Shown piece by piece: positions 1 to 9,533 of a stretch of DNA of 63,829 bases. Each line of letters begins with the position of its first letter. Within the stretch, counting starts at the first letter, position 1. This DNA is from Methylobacterium sp. J-048. GTDB lineage: Bacteria; Pseudomonadota; Alphaproteobacteria; Rhizobiales; Beijerinckiaceae. A model generated the notes under the pieces. It searched no databases. It saw only the letters and a program-made list of their open reading frames with translations, and was not told the origin of the DNA. The stretch lies in assembly GCF_022829515.1 (NCBI RefSeq), contig NZ_JAKSYL010000046.1, positions 1 through 63,829 of the forward strand, read 5' to 3'. The translations under genes were made by a program, and so were the position numbers.

Positions 1-727
1 GGGCAGCACACGCACGCCCCCGGAACCCGCATCGCCGCCGTGGCCGTCCACCCGACCGCGGCCTCGTAGTGGGCGGATCCGCAGGTTGCTCGGGGTCACG
101 CCCAGAGACGGGTCGCCGCGGGGGCATTTCCGCACCCCGCCGGGCACACTGCCGCCCGATCTCCCGCCCGTCACCGAGACCCGCCCCGCATCGGCACGCC
201 GCCCGGGGCGATGGCGGCTGAGAGCCACCGACGCAGGCACCGCCCCATCCTCCGAGCCCGCCGGTCAGCCACCGGACGGACCCCCGAGGAGCGCCGCGAA
301 GTCACCCCCGCGGCACCGGAGGACAGGTGACGGCTAATGAGCACAAAATAGGAACATTGTCAAGGACGGGGTCGCGTGTTTTGCGTGCTCCGTCATCGCG
401 AGCGCAGCGACTGAGTGGGGGAGGTCCGAGGCGGGATGCCGTCCGCAATGGGGGAAAGCGGAAACCCCGTGCTGGCGTTCCAGCATGCTCAAATTGGCTC
501 TCCGTACACCAGCACGCGCCGGGCTCACGGGAGCGTCGTTCTGCTCGGCTCTTTCGACTTCATATCGCACTCTGGATCAGACAAACCTCAATATAATCCT
601 GGTTTTTGGACAACAACCGGCCACATCTCGAGATCGTCGGCAACTGGACTCAACCGCCACAGAGGACGATCGTTTCCACCACCCCGCGAACGCCTCCCAC
701 TCGCACTGAGATTTATTATGCGCCAAA
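1..727. other. Left-edge stretch without a recognisable gene
   Basis: Several short open frames run through this stretch on both strands, but none looks like a known family and their composition is that of chance GC-rich frames. Positions 390-410 resemble one arm of the long palindrome found near the right end of the window (63258-63346). From about 540 onward the GC content falls, leading into the AT-rich dioxygenase gene. A gene tail entering from outside the window cannot be excluded in the first 70 bases. Confidence 0.5.
390..410. repeat. Half copy of an intergenic palindromic element
   Basis: The 21 bases here differ at two positions from the left arm of the palindrome at 63258-63346 (extended one base to the left). 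No matching right arm was seen nearby, so this looks like a decayed or solo arm. Confidence 0.5.
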
Positions 728-1786
728 CTATAAATTCAGATACGGCTTTCGCTTTGTGACTATTTTATCAATTCGCGTCAAATTCTCACGCCACAAAGCC
801 GCATCTTTTTGTATCGTCGACAAGTCTGAAACCAAGTCTTTCATTTTATCCAACGCAAAAGGCGGGTTCGGGCAAAAATACGGCGTCAAGGGTCTGTTTG
901 CGTAATAATTAAAAAACAACGCCCTGCGGTTTCTCCCCGTCGCAGGCTTGCCCCTGTGATAATACTTGAATGTGTCGCAAAGTATCACAGATCCTGCCGG
1001 GCCCGTGAAAGATGTGATTTCAAATTTAATCGTGCCTTCATTTTGCAAGCTCACCAATTTTTGTTGCCTGAAGCCGCGTAATTTTTCAAAATCCGGGGGC
1101 GCCTGATGCAAATGAAGAATTTCGAGAGGACCGTCATCGTTGCCAACATCATTAAGATAGACGGCGACCTTTATCATCGGATTATCTTCGCTATCCTTAT
1201 GCCAGGTCCTCGCGCCTCTCTCTATCCCATCAGCAACAGTGAAAAATATATCCACTCCTCCATAGGCGACGGGAAGCTGCAGGTAATGTTCGACGACCCT
1301 CAACAACTTAATATCCAGCCCGGCACGGAAGATCGTTTCAAATTGATCTATCAAGGAAGGCTTGGCGCCGAGTAGTTTTATGATGTCGATATTTCTTCCC
1401 GTCTCACGATAATTCCGCTCCATCAATTCATATATGTCGCGGCTCGCTGCCTGAAATTCTTCCGACCCAAAGAATTCGAATACGCCAGAATTGGTTGTGC
1501 AAAATCCCTGCCCTTTCAAACCATGAGCAAGTAATTCTTCTTCATTCGTCAGAACTGGTAGATTTTTATTGTGAGATTTGATAGAAGATATGCGATCATT
1601 AATCACCTTGCGTTTAATCATGCCGATTGAATAGATCAAATGTATTGTTTTAGACGGCCATTGTGCAATTCGGTGAACTATTTTTTGTATCGTAATTATG
1701 CTCTTCCGCAGTGCTTTCATGGGACATCCGATCTTCAGTGAAATCAAAGCGCTCTCGATTAGTCCCCGTTGCAAATTTCCTGCCAT
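728..1786 (-). CDS. Phytanoyl-CoA dioxygenase-like Fe(II)/2-oxoglutarate oxygenase
   Basis: This 352-residue protein probably uses Fe(II) and 2-oxoglutarate to hydroxylate an unknown substrate. The iron-binding facial triad is visible as HKD at residues 196-198 and His277 in 'KYYHRG', followed by a likely 2-oxoglutarate-binding Arg near 288 in 'GRNRRALFFNY'. The layout matches the PhyH superfamily. The first 80 residues are basic and not recognised, and later starts such as the Met at position 1720 are possible. The gene is much richer in A and T than its neighbours and uses codons such as AAA and ATA freely, so recent horizontal transfer is likely. It stands alone. PhyH proteins act on lipids, sugars or natural products, so no substrate is proposed. 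Confidence 0.72.
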   Translation of the reverse strand: MAGNLQRGLIESALISLKIGCPMKALRKSIITIQKIVHRIAQWPSKTIHLIYSIGMIKRKVINDRISSIKSHNKNLPVLTNEEELLAHGLKGQGFCTTNSGVFEFFGSEEFQAASRDIYELMERNYRETGRNIDIIKLLGAKPSLIDQFETIFRAGLDIKLLRVVEHYLQLPVAYGGVDIFFTVADGIERGARTWHKDSEDNPMIKVAVYLNDVGNDDGPLEILHLHQAPPDFEKLRGFRQQKLVSLQNEGTIKFEITSFTGPAGSVILCDTFKYYHRGKPATGRNRRALFFNYYANRPLTPYFCPNPPFALDKMKDLVSDLSTIQKDAALWRENLTRIDKIVTKRKPYLNL

Positions 1787-2124
1787 TATCGATTATATAG
1801 CATGTCGTTTTGTAAATTTTTATTTTTAATAAGCTGGCTGTAAAGAGCAAGGTTTTTTATTTTTTATGCCGCATGTCAAGCTCGAATCAAGGATCCAGAA
1901 TTTAATTTTAAATTTGGCTGTTGCCACCTCTGAGATGGCCTGGATGGATTGGAGGACGATCAATTTCCCGCGCACGGGGCCGCTCGACCGGATCGTCGAC
2001 ATCAATCTGTTGCCGTCGGCAGGTGCCGGCCCGGATTGTCGGGAAAGCTGTCGTTCTTCGGACATGTCCACCCGAGCGACCGCTCGGGTTCGGCAGCGGG
2101 TAGTGGGGCTCCTCACACAGGCAC
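1787..2124. other. Intergenic region, AT-rich then GC-rich
   Basis: The first 80 bases are very AT-rich with A and T runs and probably hold the promoter of the dioxygenase gene on the minus strand. The rest returns to genomic composition. The short frames here are not recognisable, and no clear terminator for dnaE2 was seen. Confidence 0.45.
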
Positions 2125-5100
2125 TCAGTGAAAATCCCGGCTCGGATACACGCGCCGGTCCTGAGGCGCGCCGAAATCCGTGGTCTCGGGCGGCAGCCGC
2201 ATCCCGGCGGCGCGCAGGGCGCGCAACGACTCCGTGAGGTCGCGAAACCCCTCGGCGACCAGATGGACCACGCCCTCGGCCCGCTGCACCCGGCCGCGTA
2301 CGGCGAGGAACCGGGCCTGCATGGCGGCCCGGCGGTTGGCCTCGAACACGGCCTTCCAGATGATCACGTTGGCGATACCGGTCTCGTCCTCCAGGGTCAG
2401 GAACACCACGCCCTTGGCGGTGCCCGGCCGCTGGCGGATCAGCACCAGGCCCGCCACCGTGACCCGGGCGCCCTGGGGCAGGGCCGGATCGCAATGGGCC
2501 CGGGCGGGGATCGCGCCGATCCGGGCGAGCCGCCTCCGGAAGAACGCGACCGGGTGCCCCTGGAGCGACAGGCCGGTGGCAGCGTAATCCTCGGCCACCG
2601 CCTCGGACAGGGGCAGGGACGGCAGATCCACCTGCGGCTCGTGCCGGAACAGGCCGTCATCGGCGTGCCAGGCGAACAGCGGCAGCGGCGCGTCGAGCAG
2701 ATGGCCGCGGCGCTCGGTCCCGTCCGCCTTGGCGGCCTTGCGGGAGGAGGTGCCCTCGAGCGTGCGCACCATCCACAGGGCGGCGCGCCGGTCGAGGCCG
2801 AGCGACCGGAACGCGTCGGCCTCGGCCAGGCGCTCCAGGGCGTTGCGGGGCAGGGCCAGGGCCGCCTGCAGGCCCTCGATGCTGGCATAGCCGTTGGCGC
2901 GCAGCCGCACGAGCCGGTGCATCGCGGCCTCGGGCAGGCCGCTCACCTGCCGCAGGCCGAGGCGCACCGCGTGCCGCTTCGGATCCCCGGCCGGCTCCAG
3001 GGTGCAGTCCCAGGCGCTGGCGTTGACGCAGACGCCCCGCACCTCGACCCCGTGGGCGCGGGCGTCGCGCACCAGCTGGGCCGGCTGGTAGAAGCCCATC
3101 GGCTGGGCGTTGAGGATCGCGGCCAGGAACACGTCCGGGTGCCGGCACTTCATCCAGGCCGAGGCGTAGACCAGGAGCGCGAAGCTCGCCGCGTGGCTCT
3201 CCGGGAAGCCGTAGGTGGAGAAGCCCTTGATCTGCGCGAAGCAGCGCTGGGCGAAATCCGCCGGATAGCCGCGGCGGGTCATGCCGCCCACGAACTTCTC
3301 CTCGAAGCCGCCGATCGAGCCGACATGCCGGAAGGTCGCCATCGCCCGGCGCAACCCGTCGGCCTCGGCCGGGGTAAAACCCGCCGCCGTGATGGCGATC
3401 TGCATCGCGTGCTCCTGAAAGAGCGGCACGCCGTAGGTCTTGTGCAGCACCGCGTGCAGCTCGTCCGCCGGCCCGTGGTCCGGATGCGGGGCCGGGTACT
3501 CCACCGGGTCGACCCCCGACCGCCGCCGCAGGTAGGGATGGACCATGTCGCCCTGGATCGGGCCCGGGCGCACGATCGCCACCTGGACCACGAGGTCGTA
3601 GAATTCCTTCGGCTTGAGGCGGGGCAGCATCGACATCTGCGCCCGGCTCTCGACCTGGAACACGCCGACGGAATCGGCCTTCGCCAGCATCGCGTAGGTG
3701 TCGGGATCCTCCCGGGGCAGGTCGGCGAGCGTCTCGTAGGTCTCGCCGTGGTCCCGTTCCAAAAACTCGAGGCCGCGCTTCAGGCAGGTCAGCATGCCGA
3801 GCGCCAGCACGTCGACCTTCATCAGGCCGATCGCGTCGATGTCATCCTTGTCCCACTCGATGAAGGTGCGGTCCGCCATGGCGCCGTTGCCCACCGGCAC
3901 GGTCTCGTCGAGGCGCCCGCGGGTCAGGATGAATCCGCCGACATGCTGCGACAGGTGGCGGGGGAAGCCGATCAGCTGGTGCGCGAGATCGAGGGCCTGC
4001 CGGAGCACCGGGTTGTCGGGGTCGAGGCCGGCCTCGCGCACGTGCTTGTCCGGCAGGTCCTTGCCCCAGGAGCCCCAGACCGTGTCGGCGAGCGCCGCGG
4101 TCACGTCCTCGGTGAGCCCCAGCACCTTGCCGACCTCGCGGATCGCCATGCGCGGGCGGTAATGGATCACCGTGGCGCAGAGGGCGGCGCGCGCCCGGCC
4201 GTAGCGGTCGTAGAGGTGCTGGATCACCTCCTCGCGGCGCGCGTGCTCGAAATCCACGTCGATGTCCGGGGGCTCGCCCCGGTTCTCGGAGATGAACCGG
4301 GCGAACAGCAGCCGGTGCTTGGACGGGTCCACGGCGGTGATGCCCAGGCAGAAGCACACAGCCGAATTGGCCGCCGAGCCGCGGCCCTGGCACAGGATCC
4401 CCTTGCTCTGGGCAAACTCGACCACGTCGAACAGGGTCAGGAAGTAGCGGGCGTATTCCATCTGCGCGATGAGCCGCAGCTCCTCCCGGAGCGTCGCCTC
4501 GACCGCGGCTGGGATGGCGCCGGCATAGCGCCAGAGCGCCCGCTCCCAGGTCTTCTCCTCCAGGTATGCCTGCGGCGTGCGCCCGGGGGGCACCGGCTCG
4601 TCGGGATATTCGTAGTGCAGCTGCCCGAGGGAGAAGCTGCAGCTCTGCGCGATCTCGACGGTGCGGGCCAGCGCCTCTGGATGGTCGGCGAACAGCCGGG
4701 CCATCTCGGCGGGGGGCTTCAGGTGGCGCTCGGCATTGGCCTCCAGGCGATAGCCGGCCTCCCCGATCCGGCAGCGCTCGCGGATGCAGGTCACCACATC
4801 CTGGAGCGGGCGCCTGTCGGGATGGTGGTAGAGCGCGTCCGAGACCGCGACCATGGGCGCTCCGTGGCGTTCGCCCAGCTCGGCCAGCAGACCGAGGCGG
4901 CGGCGCTCGTCGCCGCGCCTAGCGTGGCTCGCCCCGAGCCAGGTCCGGCCCGGGGCGGCCGCGGCCAGGGCTTCGAGCCGGCCCAGAAAACCGTCCGGGG
5001 GGCGCAGGCGCCGGCTAGGCGGCATCGCAATGAACATCTGCCCCTCGGCGGCCTCCAGCAGCTCGGCGAAGGTGAAGCGGCACTCGCCCTTGCGGCTGCG

Positions 5101-5430
5101 CCGGTTGCCCCGGGTGAGCAGCCGGCACAGGCGGCCCCAGGCCGGCCGGTCCGCGGGATAGGTCACGGCCTCGAACCCGTCCTCGGTGACGAGGCGCACG
5201 CCGGGCAGGACGCGGATCGTCGAACTCTCCGCCTCCAGCGCCTGCGCCGCCGCATGCGCCCGCACCACCCCGGCCACGGTGTTGCGGTCGGCGATCCCGA
5301 GGGCCTCGAGCCCGTAGGCTGCGCCTTGCACGACGTATTCCTGCGGATGCGAGGCGCCGCGTAAAAACGAAAAGTTCGTGGTGAGGGCGAGCTCGGCGTA
5401 CGGAATCTTCGGCGCGACGGGATAGCTCAC
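2125..5430 (-). CDS. dnaE2: Error-prone DNA polymerase DnaE2 (ImuC)
   Basis: This is the alpha-subunit-type polymerase that performs damage-induced mutagenic synthesis with ImuA and ImuB. The product is about 1,101 residues, normal for DnaE2. An N-terminal PHP domain begins with '[17 protein letters not shown]', the polymerase core carries the acidic motif 'PDIDVDF', and a C-terminal OB fold is seen in '[19 protein letters not shown]'. The chosen start is the GTG at 5430, which overlaps the imuB stop in a GTGA junction; a longer frame to 5565 would run inside imuB and lacks family similarity. It is the last gene of the imuA-imuB-dnaE2 cassette, which has a LexA box at its head. Confidence 0.95.
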   Translation of the reverse strand: MSYPVAPKIPYAELALTTNFSFLRGASHPQEYVVQGAAYGLEALGIADRNTVAGVVRAHAAAQALEAESSTIRVLPGVRLVTEDGFEAVTYPADRPAWGRLCRLLTRGNRRSRKGECRFTFAELLEAAEGQMFIAMPPSRRLRPPDGFLGRLEALAAAAPGRTWLGASHARRGDERRRLGLLAELGERHGAPMVAVSDALYHHPDRRPLQDVVTCIRERCRIGEAGYRLEANAERHLKPPAEMARLFADHPEALARTVEIAQSCSFSLGQLHYEYPDEPVPPGRTPQAYLEEKTWERALWRYAGAIPAAVEATLREELRLIAQMEYARYFLTLFDVVEFAQSKGILCQGRGSAANSAVCFCLGITAVDPSKHRLLFARFISENRGEPPDIDVDFEHARREEVIQHLYDRYGRARAALCATVIHYRPRMAIREVGKVLGLTEDVTAALADTVWGSWGKDLPDKHVREAGLDPDNPVLRQALDLAHQLIGFPRHLSQHVGGFILTRGRLDETVPVGNGAMADRTFIEWDKDDIDAIGLMKVDVLALGMLTCLKRGLEFLERDHGETYETLADLPREDPDTYAMLAKADSVGVFQVESRAQMSMLPRLKPKEFYDLVVQVAIVRPGPIQGDMVHPYLRRRSGVDPVEYPAPHPDHGPADELHAVLHKTYGVPLFQEHAMQIAITAAGFTPAEADGLRRAMATFRHVGSIGGFEEKFVGGMTRRGYPADFAQRCFAQIKGFSTYGFPESHAASFALLVYASAWMKCRHPDVFLAAILNAQPMGFYQPAQLVRDARAHGVEVRGVCVNASAWDCTLEPAGDPKRHAVRLGLRQVSGLPEAAMHRLVRLRANGYASIEGLQAALALPRNALERLAEADAFRSLGLDRRAALWMVRTLEGTSSRKAAKADGTERRGHLLDAPLPLFAWHADDGLFRHEPQVDLPSLPLSEAVAEDYAATGLSLQGHPVAFFRRRLARIGAIPARAHCDPALPQGARVTVAGLVLIRQRPGTAKGVVFLTLEDETGIANVIIWKAVFEANRRAAMQARFLAVRGRVQRAEGVVHLVAEGFRDLTESLRALRAAGMRLPPETTDFGAPQDRRVYPSRDFH

Positions 5431-6944
5431 GCGAACACCCCGTGGACGAACCACGCGGCCGGACGGCCGGGGGCGTGCGGCCCGTCGCGGTAGAGCCAGA
5501 GCCTTCGGCCGGCCTCGCACTCGACCCGGTAATAGTCCCGGGCCGCGCCCGGCGCATGCCACCACTCGGATGCGATCCGCTCCGGCCCCTCGGCATGGAC
5601 GATCGCGTGGATCCGGGCGCGCCAGCGGAACCGCCGGGGCGGCCCCTCGGGCACGGTGGACAGCACGTCGAGGGCGGCCTCGCCCCGGGGGAACAGCACC
5701 AGGGGCCGGGGCGGCAGGTGGTCCGGCCAGGATGCCGGATCCGCAGTCCAGGGGAGGGGCCGGGCGGCCCGCTCGGGGATGTGGCTCGCCCGCGCCCCGA
5801 GGCGCAGGAGCGGCCGGCCGAGGCGCTGCGCCAGGGCGTCCGCGAGGGCGTCGATCCCGTCGCCCTGGGGCGCCGCCCCGAGCTCGGTCTGGCGGGCCGA
5901 CAGGGCGCCGGTCACCGTCACGGTGAGCGCCACGGTCTCGAAGCCGAAGCCGGCGTCGAGACCGGCGCCGAGGCGGTCGAGGCGCAGGGAGACCAGGGCG
6001 GCGACGCGCTCGGGGCAGCGCTCGGGCCGGGACAGGCCGAGATCGAGCACGCGCATCACCCCGTCGACCCGGTGCAGCACGAGGCGCAGGGCGCAGGCGC
6101 CGAGCCCGTCCCGCTCCAGCCGGGGGGCGATCTCGGCCATCAGCAGCCGGGCGGTGACGACGATGTCCGATTGCCGGCCGATCGGGTCGAGGAAGCCGCG
6201 GGCCGCCCGGTACGCGGCCGCCTCGGTGAGCGGCGCCAGGGGCTCCGGCCGGCGGCCCATCGCCTGGTCGAGGCGCAGCAGCAGGGCCTCGCCGAAGCGG
6301 CGGGCGAGCGGCCCCCGGGCGAGGGCGTCGACCTCGCCGACCCGGCGCAGGCCGAGCCGCCGCAGGCCCGAGGCCGTGCCGGGATCGAGGCGCAGGGCCT
6401 CCACGGGCAGCGCCTCCAGGGCCTGCGCGGCCCCGCCGGGCGACACGATCACCCGGTCGGAGGCGCCGTAGCGGGCCAGCGCGAAGGCGCCGCCGGGGGT
6501 GTCGGCCAGCGCGATCCGGGCGGCGATCTTCGACCGGGCGAGGCGTCCGGCCAGATCGTCCACGAGGGGCCCCTCGCCGCTGCGCAGATGGCTCGCCCCG
6601 GCGACGTCGATGTATAACCCGTCCGCCGCCTCGGCGGCCCCGAACAGCGCCACCCCGGGGGCGTAGCCCTCCGCCCAGCGGCAGAGGCGCAGCAGCGCCG
6701 CCCGGTCGGATTCTGGGTCGGCGGGATGGACCTGGAGCGGCACGCCGATCCGCGCCCGGACCCGGCCCAGGGGCTCGCCCGGCCGCAGGCCCAGGGCGCG
6801 GGCCTCCGGGTCGAGGGCGAGGAGCCGCAGGCCGCCGGGGCCCTCGGCCGCCACCGCGAGCGGGCCCCGGTCAGGCGCGAGACCGGCCCGCCGCAGCCGC
6901 GTCACGGGCCAATGGCTCAGGCAGACGCAGACGATGCGCGGCAT
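5427..6944 (-). CDS. imuB: ImuB, Y-family polymerase-like mutagenesis protein
   Basis: ImuB is a catalytically inactive Y-family polymerase relative that links DnaE2 to the sliding clamp. The product is about 505 residues. The N-terminus '[17 protein letters not shown]' aligns with the Y-family first strand but lacks the usual catalytic Asp pair, as expected for ImuB. The conserved C-terminal region with '[11 protein letters not shown]' and '[10 protein letters not shown]' is typical of the family. The start at 6944 has a GGAG sequence 8-9 bases upstream; a start at 6959 is also open. It overlaps imuA upstream by about 74 bases and dnaE2 downstream by 4, so the three are probably translationally coupled. 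Confidence 0.92.
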   Translation of the reverse strand: MPRIVCVCLSHWPVTRLRRAGLAPDRGPLAVAAEGPGGLRLLALDPEARALGLRPGEPLGRVRARIGVPLQVHPADPESDRAALLRLCRWAEGYAPGVALFGAAEAADGLYIDVAGASHLRSGEGPLVDDLAGRLARSKIAARIALADTPGGAFALARYGASDRVIVSPGGAAQALEALPVEALRLDPGTASGLRRLGLRRVGEVDALARGPLARRFGEALLLRLDQAMGRRPEPLAPLTEAAAYRAARGFLDPIGRQSDIVVTARLLMAEIAPRLERDGLGACALRLVLHRVDGVMRVLDLGLSRPERCPERVAALVSLRLDRLGAGLDAGFGFETVALTVTVTGALSARQTELGAAPQGDGIDALADALAQRLGRPLLRLGARASHIPERAARPLPWTADPASWPDHLPPRPLVLFPRGEAALDVLSTVPEGPPRRFRWRARIHAIVHAEGPERIASEWWHAPGAARDYYRVECEAGRRLWLYRDGPHAPGRPAAWFVHGVFA

Positions 6945-7620
6945 GGTCCCACTCCACAAGCCAATCGCCGCCCCGGCCGTTGCGGCAGCGCTCGAGCCGC
7001 GCCCGCCAGCGCGGGCTGTCCAGGGTCCCGAACCGGTCCCGGGCGGCCGGGGCCGAGGCGATCCGCCAGCGGGTGGCGGCGCCGTTGGGCAGGCCGGTCT
7101 CGGCGGGGCGCAGGATCAGCAGGAGCGGCGGCGTGTCGCCGTCCGCCCCCCCTTCGGCGGCGAGCTGCAGGCGCCGGCCCGGCTTCAGCGGCAAGCCGTC
7201 CGCCAGGAGGCCGATGAGGACCGGCAGGGCGCGGGCGTGAAGCGCCGCCTCGAGGGCGCGAAACACGTCCGCGTCGCCCCCGGCCTCCAGCAGCAGCAGC
7301 CGGGCCGGATCGAGGCCGAGTCCGGCCAGGCCGTGGCCGTGGGGCAGGGGCTGGCTCGGCGCGGCGGCGATCAGCGCCGCGCCTTGCGTGCGGGCGAGCC
7401 GGCCGGCACAGAGGGCCAGGGCGAAGCCCAGGGCCGCGACCGCGTCCGCGGGCTCCATCGGGGCGATCTCGTGCGGCGGCCCGAGGGCCAGGCCGCCGCC
7501 GGGCAGATGCGCGTCGATCGCCGTCAGGCCGAGCGGCAGGACCGGGCGCGGCGCCGCCGGGGCGCCCGGAGCCGCGAGCTGCGCCCGCAGGGCCGCCAGC
7601 CGCTCCCGGGGGCTTCCCAT
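6871..7620 (-). CDS. imuA: ImuA, RecA-like mutagenesis protein
   Basis: This is the first gene of the SOS mutagenesis cassette and encodes a protein of about 249 residues distantly related to RecA and SulA. The family layout is visible: an N-terminal 'SPRERLAALRAQL' helix, 'LPGGGLALGPPHEI' in place of a strict Walker A loop, and a C-terminal 'RWRARLERCRNGRGGDWLVEW' block shortened here in the usual way. An upstream ATG at 7662 lies only 32 bases from the LexA box, which would leave almost no leader, so 7620 is preferred. The 3' end overlaps imuB by about 74 bases. Confidence 0.88.
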   Translation of the reverse strand: MGSPRERLAALRAQLAAPGAPAAPRPVLPLGLTAIDAHLPGGGLALGPPHEIAPMEPADAVAALGFALALCAGRLARTQGAALIAAAPSQPLPHGHGLAGLGLDPARLLLLEAGGDADVFRALEAALHARALPVLIGLLADGLPLKPGRRLQLAAEGGADGDTPPLLLILRPAETGLPNGAATRWRIASAPAARDRFGTLDSPRWRARLERCRNGRGGDWLVEWDHAAHRLRLPEPLARDAAAAGRSRA

Positions 7621-7693
7621 AGCGGGATCCCGCCCGGTCTGGTTTAAAGGGTCCAGCCCCATCTCCGCGTGCTCCGATCATGCCGGACGATAG

Positions 7694-7708
7694 GAACATA
7701 ACAGGAAC
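7694..7708 (-). promoter_or_regulatory. LexA (SOS) box of the imuA-imuB-dnaE2 cassette
   Basis: The plus strand shows GAAC, seven bases, GAAC, which is GTTC-N7-GTTC on the coding strand and exactly the alphaproteobacterial LexA consensus. It lies just upstream of imuA. A further GTTC at 7711-7714 makes a GAACATGTTC palindrome with the second half-site. No other exact copy was noticed at a promoter in this window. Confidence 0.88.
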
Positions 7709-7893
7709 ATGTTCAAACCGTTTCCGCATGGCAGCGGAATCGGAAGCCGGGCCAGCGGCTTGGCCTGTGGATGGATGTGGACGCCTGTGGAATCGGCCGG
7801 GCCGCCCGCGACCAAAGCCGCGGTTGACCGGCTCCGCGGCCCGGGACCACAAGTCGGTGACCGCGCGTCAGACGCGGTGGACATGGTCCGAGC

Positions 7894-8679
7894 ATGCGCC
7901 CAGCCCTCGCCTTGACGATCCTGCTCGCCCTCTCCGGAGCGGCCTCAGCCCAGCAGCCGCCCGACCCCGGCCCCGCCCCATCCTCCGAGGCGCGCCCGCG
8001 CCCGGCCAAGCCGCGGCCCCGGCAGGCCCCGGTCCCGAGCCAGCCGATCATGGTCTACGACGCCCGGATCGAGGCCGGCGACCTGCGGATCTCGGGCTCG
8101 GTGCGCAAGCCCGGGGCGATCGTGGTCCTGGACGACGACATCTCGATCCAGGCCGACCGGCGCGGGCGCTTCACCTTCCGGGTCCCCTACCGGCCGCCGA
8201 CCTGCGTGGCGACCCTCAAGGCCGAGCCGGACGAGCGCGAGGCCGTGATCGCGAACTGCGCCGCCGAGGGGCCTCCGGGCCCTCCCGGCCCGCAGGGTGC
8301 CGCGGGGCCGCCCGGGGAGGCGGGGCCGAAGGGCGAGGCGGGTCCGAAGGGGGAGAAGGGTGAGCCGGGCGTTCCGGGACTCCCGGGTGCCAAGGGGGAT
8401 CAAGGCCCCAAGGGCGAAGCCGGGATCAAGGGCGAGCCGGGGACCAAGGGCGAGCCCGGCCCGGTCGGCGGAGCGGGCCCCAAGGGCGAGGCGGGCGCGT
8501 CCGCCCTCCGGGCCGTGCGCAAGTCCGACTGCGCGGGCGGCTGCACGATCACCTGTCCGGCCGAGGAGATCCTGGTCACCGCCCACTGCCTCAAGGCCGG
8601 CACCCCGGTCTATGATGGGGAGGGCGTCACCTGCCCGTCGGAAGCCTCGGGGATCGTCGGGTTCTGCACCCGGCCGTGA
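7894..8679 (+). CDS. Secreted collagen-like protein
   Basis: This 261-residue protein begins with a signal peptide ending near 'GAASAQ' (residue 20), followed by a Pro/Arg/Lys-rich linker and a small beta-rich domain (about residues 52-122) reminiscent of a carboxypeptidase-regulatory fold. Residues 126-203 form 26 uninterrupted Gly-X-Y triplets, many of the form GPK, GEA, GEP and GPP. The C-terminal 58 residues contain six cysteines, suggesting a disulfide-bonded cap that could trimerise the triple helix. Prokaryotic collagen-like proteins usually act at the surface in adhesion or matrix formation. The gene stands alone, divergent from the imu cassette. The fold of the middle domain is inference. 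Confidence 0.85.
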   Translation: MRPALALTILLALSGAASAQQPPDPGPAPSSEARPRPAKPRPRQAPVPSQPIMVYDARIEAGDLRISGSVRKPGAIVVLDDDISIQADRRGRFTFRVPYRPPTCVATLKAEPDEREAVIANCAAEGPPGPPGPQGAAGPPGEAGPKGEAGPKGEKGEPGVPGLPGAKGDQGPKGEAGIKGEPGTKGEPGPVGGAGPKGEAGASALRAVRKSDCAGGCTITCPAEEILVTAHCLKAGTPVYDGEGVTCPSEASGIVGFCTRP

Positions 8680-8741
8680 GGGCAGCGGGTGGCACGTTCT
8701 CCATGGAAGGACGTGGGCTCGTTCTCTCCCCGCATACCTAC

Positions 8742-8866
8742 CGGGTTCACACTTCTCTTCCGAACACCAAGGTTCTGAAAGAAAGGCGCTTTCCCTTCCC
8801 CGCAAGGGGCCGGGGAAAGCGCCAATCTTTCAAAGCGTTGCCGTCAAGTGGAGACGTGTGAACCCG
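8742..8866. repeat. Long interrupted palindrome
   Basis: CGGGTTCACAC at 8742-8752 is the exact reverse complement of 8856-8866. Inside it, GGCGCTTTCCC at about 8785 pairs with GGGAAAGCGCC at about 8813, around a GC-rich hairpin. The nested structure resembles other intergenic elements in this window and may also end transcription of the collagen-like gene. Confidence 0.7.
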
Positions 8867-8918
8867 TTGGCGAAACGTCCCGAACACGCCCCAATCCAAA
8901 CACCTTGAAAGGGGGGCC

Positions 8919-8948
8919 CGGACCTTTTGAAACCACGATGATTTCAAG
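8919..8948. repeat. Dispersed intergenic motif, copy 1
   Basis: A motif reading CCGGACC, then TTTTGAAACC, then GATGATTTCAAG recurs in close form at about 41086-41113. Both copies lie downstream of genes. It is probably a dispersed intergenic repeat; no function is evident. Confidence 0.5.
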
Positions 8949-8995
8949 ACACGCCGCCATCGCCTCTTGCGCTGCAGCATCCGCCAACCATCTCT

Positions 8996-9017
8996 AGACC
9001 ATCCAACCGGATGGTCT
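8996..9017. promoter_or_regulatory. Perfect 9-bp inverted repeat, likely RHH operator
   Basis: AGACCATCC at 8996-9004 and GGATGGTCT at 9009-9017 are exact reverse complements with a 4-base centre. The site ends 15 bases before the ATG of a CopG-type protein. Ribbon-helix-helix regulators commonly bind such short palindromes at their own promoter, so autoregulation is the simplest reading. Confidence 0.65.
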
Positions 9018-9032
9018 GGGGAGGGCGAGGCG

Positions 9033-9452
9033 ATGACCGACAGCGTGCAGGAGCTCCGGCCCAAGGTGCCGGACAGCGAGAAGATCACGATCAACCTCGG
9101 CTTCGTCGATCTCGGCCGGGTCGACCTGATGGTCCGTGACGGGTTCTACGCCAACCGGGCCGACTTCATCCGCACCGCGGTGCGCAACCAGCTCGACCGG
9201 CAGGAGGAGGCGGTGCGCCAATCCGTGGCCCGGCGCCAGCTGCGCCTGGGCGTGTCGCACTATTCCCGCGCCGCCCTGGAGGCCGCCCGGGATGCCGGCG
9301 TGCCCCTGCACATCCAGGTCCTCGGCCTCGCCACCGTGGCGCTGGATGTCACCCCCGAACTGGCGCGCGCCGCGATCGCCTCCGTGGAGGTTCTGGGCGC
9401 GTTCCAGGCGAGCCCCGCGGTCAAGGCCGCCCTGGCCGACCGGATCGCCTGA
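9033..9452 (+). CDS. CopG-type ribbon-helix-helix regulator
   Basis: The 139-residue product has a ribbon-helix-helix core: a strand in 'EKITINLGFVDLGRVD' and helices through 'GFYANRADFIRTAVRNQLDR' (about residues 15-60). Such proteins bind DNA as dimers of paired RHH units. The C-terminal half is not recognised. The ATG at 9033 is preferred to an upstream frame start at 8967 because the palindrome at 8996-9017 would otherwise be coding and because the RHH core then sits near the N-terminus. It is followed 81 bases later by a PHB-depolymerase-family esterase gene on the same strand, suggesting that it regulates itself and that esterase. Confidence 0.8.
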   Translation: MTDSVQELRPKVPDSEKITINLGFVDLGRVDLMVRDGFYANRADFIRTAVRNQLDRQEEAVRQSVARRQLRLGVSHYSRAALEAARDAGVPLHIQVLGLATVALDVTPELARAAIASVEVLGAFQASPAVKAALADRIA

Positions 9453-9533
9453 GCAGCCTATCCGAACACCCCGACCGCACAGTCAGGCGCAGCAGCCGGC
9501 CGTGTCCGAACCCCACCCGCAAGGAACGGCCCG

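Larger units (their letters stand above)
8680..9032. other. Intergenic region with palindromic repeats and an operator
   Basis: No gene is seen. The stretch holds a long interrupted palindrome (8742-8866), a short genomic repeat motif (about 8919-8948) and a clean operator-like inverted repeat (8996-9017) before the CopG-type gene. Confidence 0.7.

Noticed and set aside
86..337. Short frame at the left edge
   Set aside because: Pro/Arg-rich chance frame without ribosome site or similarity.
2128..5364. 1,078-residue open frame on the plus strand opposite dnaE2
   Set aside because: It is an antisense shadow produced by high GC; the composition is Arg/Gly/His-rich and resembles no family, while dnaE2 is certain.
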